Shown one piece after another: positions 5,601 through 7,235 of a stretch of DNA of 7,235 nt. This DNA comes from Methanolobus sp. UBA118 (lineage in GTDB: Archaea > Halobacteriota > Methanosarcinia > Methanosarcinales > Methanosarcinaceae). The stretch's first letter is position 1; the number at the start of each line of letters is the position of its first letter. The stretch spans positions 790 through 8,024 of the forward strand of contig DACO01000189.1 of NCBI GenBank assembly GCA_002508635.1, given 5' to 3'. The translations under genes and the position numbers were made by a program. The notes under the pieces were generated by a model. It saw only the letters and a program-made list of their open reading frames with translations, was not told where the DNA came from and searched no databases.

Positions 5601-6047
5601 ATGTCCGGACGTTCTTTTCTAGATGACTGCAGTGCAGCCACGGGGCTGCCGATACGCATGGTGGTGCTGACAATCATTGGTATGATAGGGATGTACGCTA
5701 TTCTCTCAGCGGTCCTCAGCACTCCCCTTACCCCAGGTAGCATGTATGCAACGGTAAATAGCAGTAGCTTCACAGTCAATGATACTCACACGGATTCCCC
5801 TGAGTTGCTGGTACGGGTTATCGATCAGGAGGACGCAGCTGTTGGAGGTGCCAATATCATAATCTGGGGCCCTGCAAGAAAACATGTGATGAGCGGAATT
5901 ACGGATGGTTCGGGAGAGTTTAGCTTCAGGATGACAAATGTTACACTTCCCACAGGCAAGAGTGAGGGATTCATAGCTGTGGAAGTAATGCAGGAAGGCT
6001 ATCTTGACTATTCGGATGACTTCTTCGTCAAGGTAAGAAAGGAATAG
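5601..6047 (+). CDS. Pilin-like membrane-anchored protein with carboxypeptidase-regulatory-like domain, copy 2
   Basis: A 148-residue paralogue of the preceding gene. The N-terminus FLDDCSAATGLPIRMVVL aligns with FADDSAIELPINIVV of copy 1, and both share a GM-rich hydrophobic helix (here about 18-41). The exterior part, from about 68 to 146, again has the regulatory-like beta pattern: LLVRVIDQEDAAVGGANIII, then TDGSGEFSF, then an AVEVMQEGYLDYSDDFFVKV ending. Outside the anchor the two copies are diverged, so the duplication is old. A Cys replaces Ser next to DD (residue 10). ATG 5601 has no ribosome binding site, only a T-tract and ACACT before it. Translation may be leaderless or depend on the upstream gene. 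The function is not recognised; an envelope or pilus-like role is inferred. Confidence 0.68.
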   Translation: MSGRSFLDDCSAATGLPIRMVVLTIIGMIGMYAILSAVLSTPLTPGSMYATVNSSSFTVNDTHTDSPELLVRVIDQEDAAVGGANIIIWGPARKHVMSGITDGSGEFSFRMTNVTLPTGKSEGFIAVEVMQEGYLDYSDDFFVKVRKE

Positions 6048-6059
6048 AGCGCAGTTTTT

Positions 6060-6071
6060 GGGCTTATGCCC
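6060..6071. terminator. Small hairpin and T-run at a convergent gene end
   Basis: GGGC and GCCC flank TTAT, forming a 4-bp stem that covers the stop of the coiled-coil gene (6064-6066). Five T residues directly precede it (6055-6059), downstream of the pilin-like copy 2 stop. The T-run may help terminate the plus-strand transcript. The stem is short, so this call is weak. Confidence 0.25.
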
Positions 6072-6711
6072 TCGAATGGTTGACCAGATAGAACTTCATG
6101 AGAACTGCGGACGCGAAGATGAAAGCGATAGCAAAGGAGAAGTAGGGAGAGCGGATGATGTCCCATCTTCCGGCCATGATAAGACCGCCGGTGGTCAGAA
6201 GGATCAGTGCCCCGACGATTCCTGACATCTCCACGGGGACCTGCATGGAACCGATGTTGATTCGGTTACGTTTCTCTGCCTTTTCCAGACGTCTGCGCAA
6301 TTGTACGATCTCTGTCTTCAGTTCCTCTGAGGAATGCTCCGTATTTTTCTTTTTGTCCTCGGATAACAGATCCTTAAGCCCTGCGTTTTCTTCCTTGAGG
6401 TTATTGAGGTTTTGATCGAGTTCTGTGACCTGCTGGCGCAGGTGCTGCAGCTCCATATCGAGTTCTTCAGAGGCGGTTGAACTGCTTTTGAGATCCTTCA
6501 GTTCCTGTGTTATCGCTATGATGCCTTCCCTGGTTTCTTCAATTTCCCGCTCAAGTTCAGCCTCATACTCCACCAGTTCCACTCCGGAAGCATCGTCCCC
6601 GGACAACCTTCTCTCCACGGCACGCAACCGTTTTTCAACACTTCGCAGACCCTGGTCAAGTGAGTGGAGTCTGCCATTGATATCTTCTCTGATCCTTTTT
6701 TCGTCACTCAT
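6064..6711 (-). CDS. Coiled-coil protein with two C-terminal membrane helices
   Basis: A 215-residue protein not assigned to a named family. Residues 1-150 are highly charged, with heptad-like Leu/Ile spacing (for example LHSLDQGLRSVEKRLRAVE and LQHLRQQVTELDQNLNNLK), predicting long coiled coils broken near 38-44 and 75-82. Two hydrophobic helices follow: about 162-181, and 188-210 ending in a short basic tail. There is no signal peptide, so the coiled coil probably lies in the cytoplasm, anchored by a C-terminal hairpin. The ATG at 6711 has no strong ribosome binding site. The gene converges on pilin-like copy 2 with 16 bases between the stops. A scaffold or septation-like role is possible, but nothing in the sequence fixes it. 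Confidence 0.75.
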   Translation of the reverse strand: MSDEKRIREDINGRLHSLDQGLRSVEKRLRAVERRLSGDDASGVELVEYEAELEREIEETREGIIAITQELKDLKSSSTASEELDMELQHLRQQVTELDQNLNNLKEENAGLKDLLSEDKKKNTEHSSEELKTEIVQLRRRLEKAEKRNRINIGSMQVPVEMSGIVGALILLTTGGLIMAGRWDIIRSPYFSFAIAFIFASAVLMKFYLVNHSRA

Positions 6712-6754
6712 GTGAATCTGCCTGCCAACAGATCCATACTTAGTTAATATTTTG

Positions 6755-6762
6755 TATTAAAA
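6755..6762 (-). promoter_or_regulatory. Possible TATA box for the coiled-coil gene
   Basis: Read on the minus strand the site is TTTTAATA. It would start transcription near 6733, about 22 bases before ATG 6711. The 62-base gap to the 86-residue gene upstream suggests the coiled-coil gene may have its own promoter. The support is pattern only. Confidence 0.35.
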
Positions 6763-6773
6763 CCCTTCGATTT

Positions 6774-7034
6774 TTACTCAGATGTCTGGAGGGTTATGTT
6801 CTCCGGGGTGACGTTGCGGACGTGGTATTTCTTTTTATCAAGGGTGATGGATGTGGATCTTGCAGGGAAGAAAAGATTGAGACCATGTCCCTGATATCCT
6901 TCTGAAAATAGCAGGCCGATGGAGAACGTCTTCTCCCCGGACATTCCACAGTAGACCATTTCCACATTACCTCCGAAAAAGCTTCCCTTGATCTTTTTCT
7001 TCTCACCCACTCCGAGTATGAATATCTCTTCCAT
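6774..7034 (-). CDS. Unrecognised 86-residue protein downstream of UDP-glucose dehydrogenase
   Basis: A small soluble-looking protein with no signal peptide or membrane segment. Alternating hydrophobic stretches (IFILGVG, VEMVYCG, FSIGLLF, LNLFFP, SITLDKKKYHV, ENITLQ) suggest a compact, mostly beta fold. It starts 5 bases after the stop of the nucleotide-sugar dehydrogenase, so the pair is very likely co-transcribed and perhaps translationally coupled. Only a weak GGTAAC precedes the ATG. No catalytic motif is visible. It could be a regulator or partner of the dehydrogenase, or an unrelated passenger. Reading frame, codon use and tight spacing support a real gene; its function is unknown. Confidence 0.7.
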   Translation of the reverse strand: MEEIFILGVGEKKKIKGSFFGGNVEMVYCGMSGEKTFSIGLLFSEGYQGHGLNLFFPARSTSITLDKKKYHVRNVTPENITLQTSE

Positions 7035-7039
7035 GATAG

Positions 7040-7235
7040 TTACCAGCAGATGCCCTCGTAGTCGATATCAGTGCTGAGCTTTTCCGGCTCTATCATCTTC
7101 CTGCCGTCGATGACCACCTTCTTTGCCATGAGTTCGAATTCCTTATCCAGTTTCCCGAACTCATCCCATTCTGTCATTATCAGGCATCCTTCGGCCTCTT
7201 CGAGGGCCTCGGATGAGTATTCGCAATAAGTGATA
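7040..7235 (-). CDS. UDP-glucose 6-dehydrogenase-type nucleotide-sugar dehydrogenase (C-terminal part)
   Basis: The last 64 codons of a minus-strand gene whose 5' end lies beyond the right edge. The visible part is the C-terminal UDP-binding domain of the UDP-glucose/GDP-mannose dehydrogenase family. It shows the family hallmark TEWDEF (residues 21-26 of the visible part), the VVIDGRKMI strand-loop (40-48), and the closing DYEGICW in place of the usual YxGIG ending. The NAD-binding domain and the catalytic Cys are outside the window, so the exact sugar cannot be told: UDP-glucose, UDP-N-acetylglucosamine or UDP-N-acetylmannosamine. Such enzymes make the uronic acid sugars used in archaeal surface glycans and N-glycosylation. 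The small gene just downstream is likely in the same operon. Confidence 0.88.
   Translation of the reverse strand, partial: ITYCEYSSEALEEAEGCLIMTEWDEFGKLDKEFELMAKKVVIDGRKMIEPEKLSTDIDYEGICW

Overview
The window looks like euryarchaeal DNA, most likely a methanogen of the Methanosarcinales. The evidence is an archaea-specific RecJ-like (COG1107-type) gene with DnaJ-type zinc fingers and an S1 domain, archaeal TATA-like boxes, mixed ATG and TTG starts with GGTG/GAGG ribosome binding sites, and membrane-anchored proteins of a kind common in methanogens. The genus is an inference. No rRNA, tRNA, CRISPR array or transposase was seen.

Layout from left to right. (1) Bases 1-515, minus strand: N-terminal 171 codons of the RecJ-like protein, running off the left edge. 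(2) Bases 516-879: a divergent intergenic region of 364 bases. It holds a promoter for each flanking gene and a perfect 9-bp inverted repeat enclosing about 67 bases that could fold as a structured RNA. (3) Bases 880-2995, plus strand: a two-gene operon encoding a slipin/stomatin-type SPFH membrane protein and its NfeD-type membrane serine protease. The protease keeps the expected Ser-Lys dyad. (4) Bases 3003-4947, minus strand: hisH (histidine biosynthesis glutaminase) followed 13 bases later by an AIR-synthase-related protein of the PurM/SelD/HypE superfamily with unknown substrate. The convergent stops of groups 3 and 4 lie inside one 15-base palindrome. (5) Bases 4948-5075: a divergent promoter region with a 12-base dyad. 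(6) Bases 5076-6047, plus strand: two tandem paralogues. Each has a short charged N-terminus, one pilin-like hydrophobic segment and an extracytoplasmic carboxypeptidase-regulatory/transthyretin-like beta domain. (7) Bases 6064-6711, minus strand: a long coiled-coil protein with two C-terminal membrane helices. (8) Bases 6774-7235, minus strand: the C-terminus of a UDP-glucose 6-dehydrogenase-type enzyme followed 5 bases later by an unrecognised 86-residue protein.

Functionally the window mixes housekeeping (histidine synthesis, nucleic acid processing) with cell-envelope functions: SPFH/NfeD membrane quality control, pilin-like surface proteins and nucleotide-sugar synthesis. The least explained elements are the tandem pilin-like pair, the 86-residue partner of the sugar dehydrogenase, the AIR-synthase-related enzyme and the inverted-repeat element at 692-776. 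None of these is proven to be a new system.
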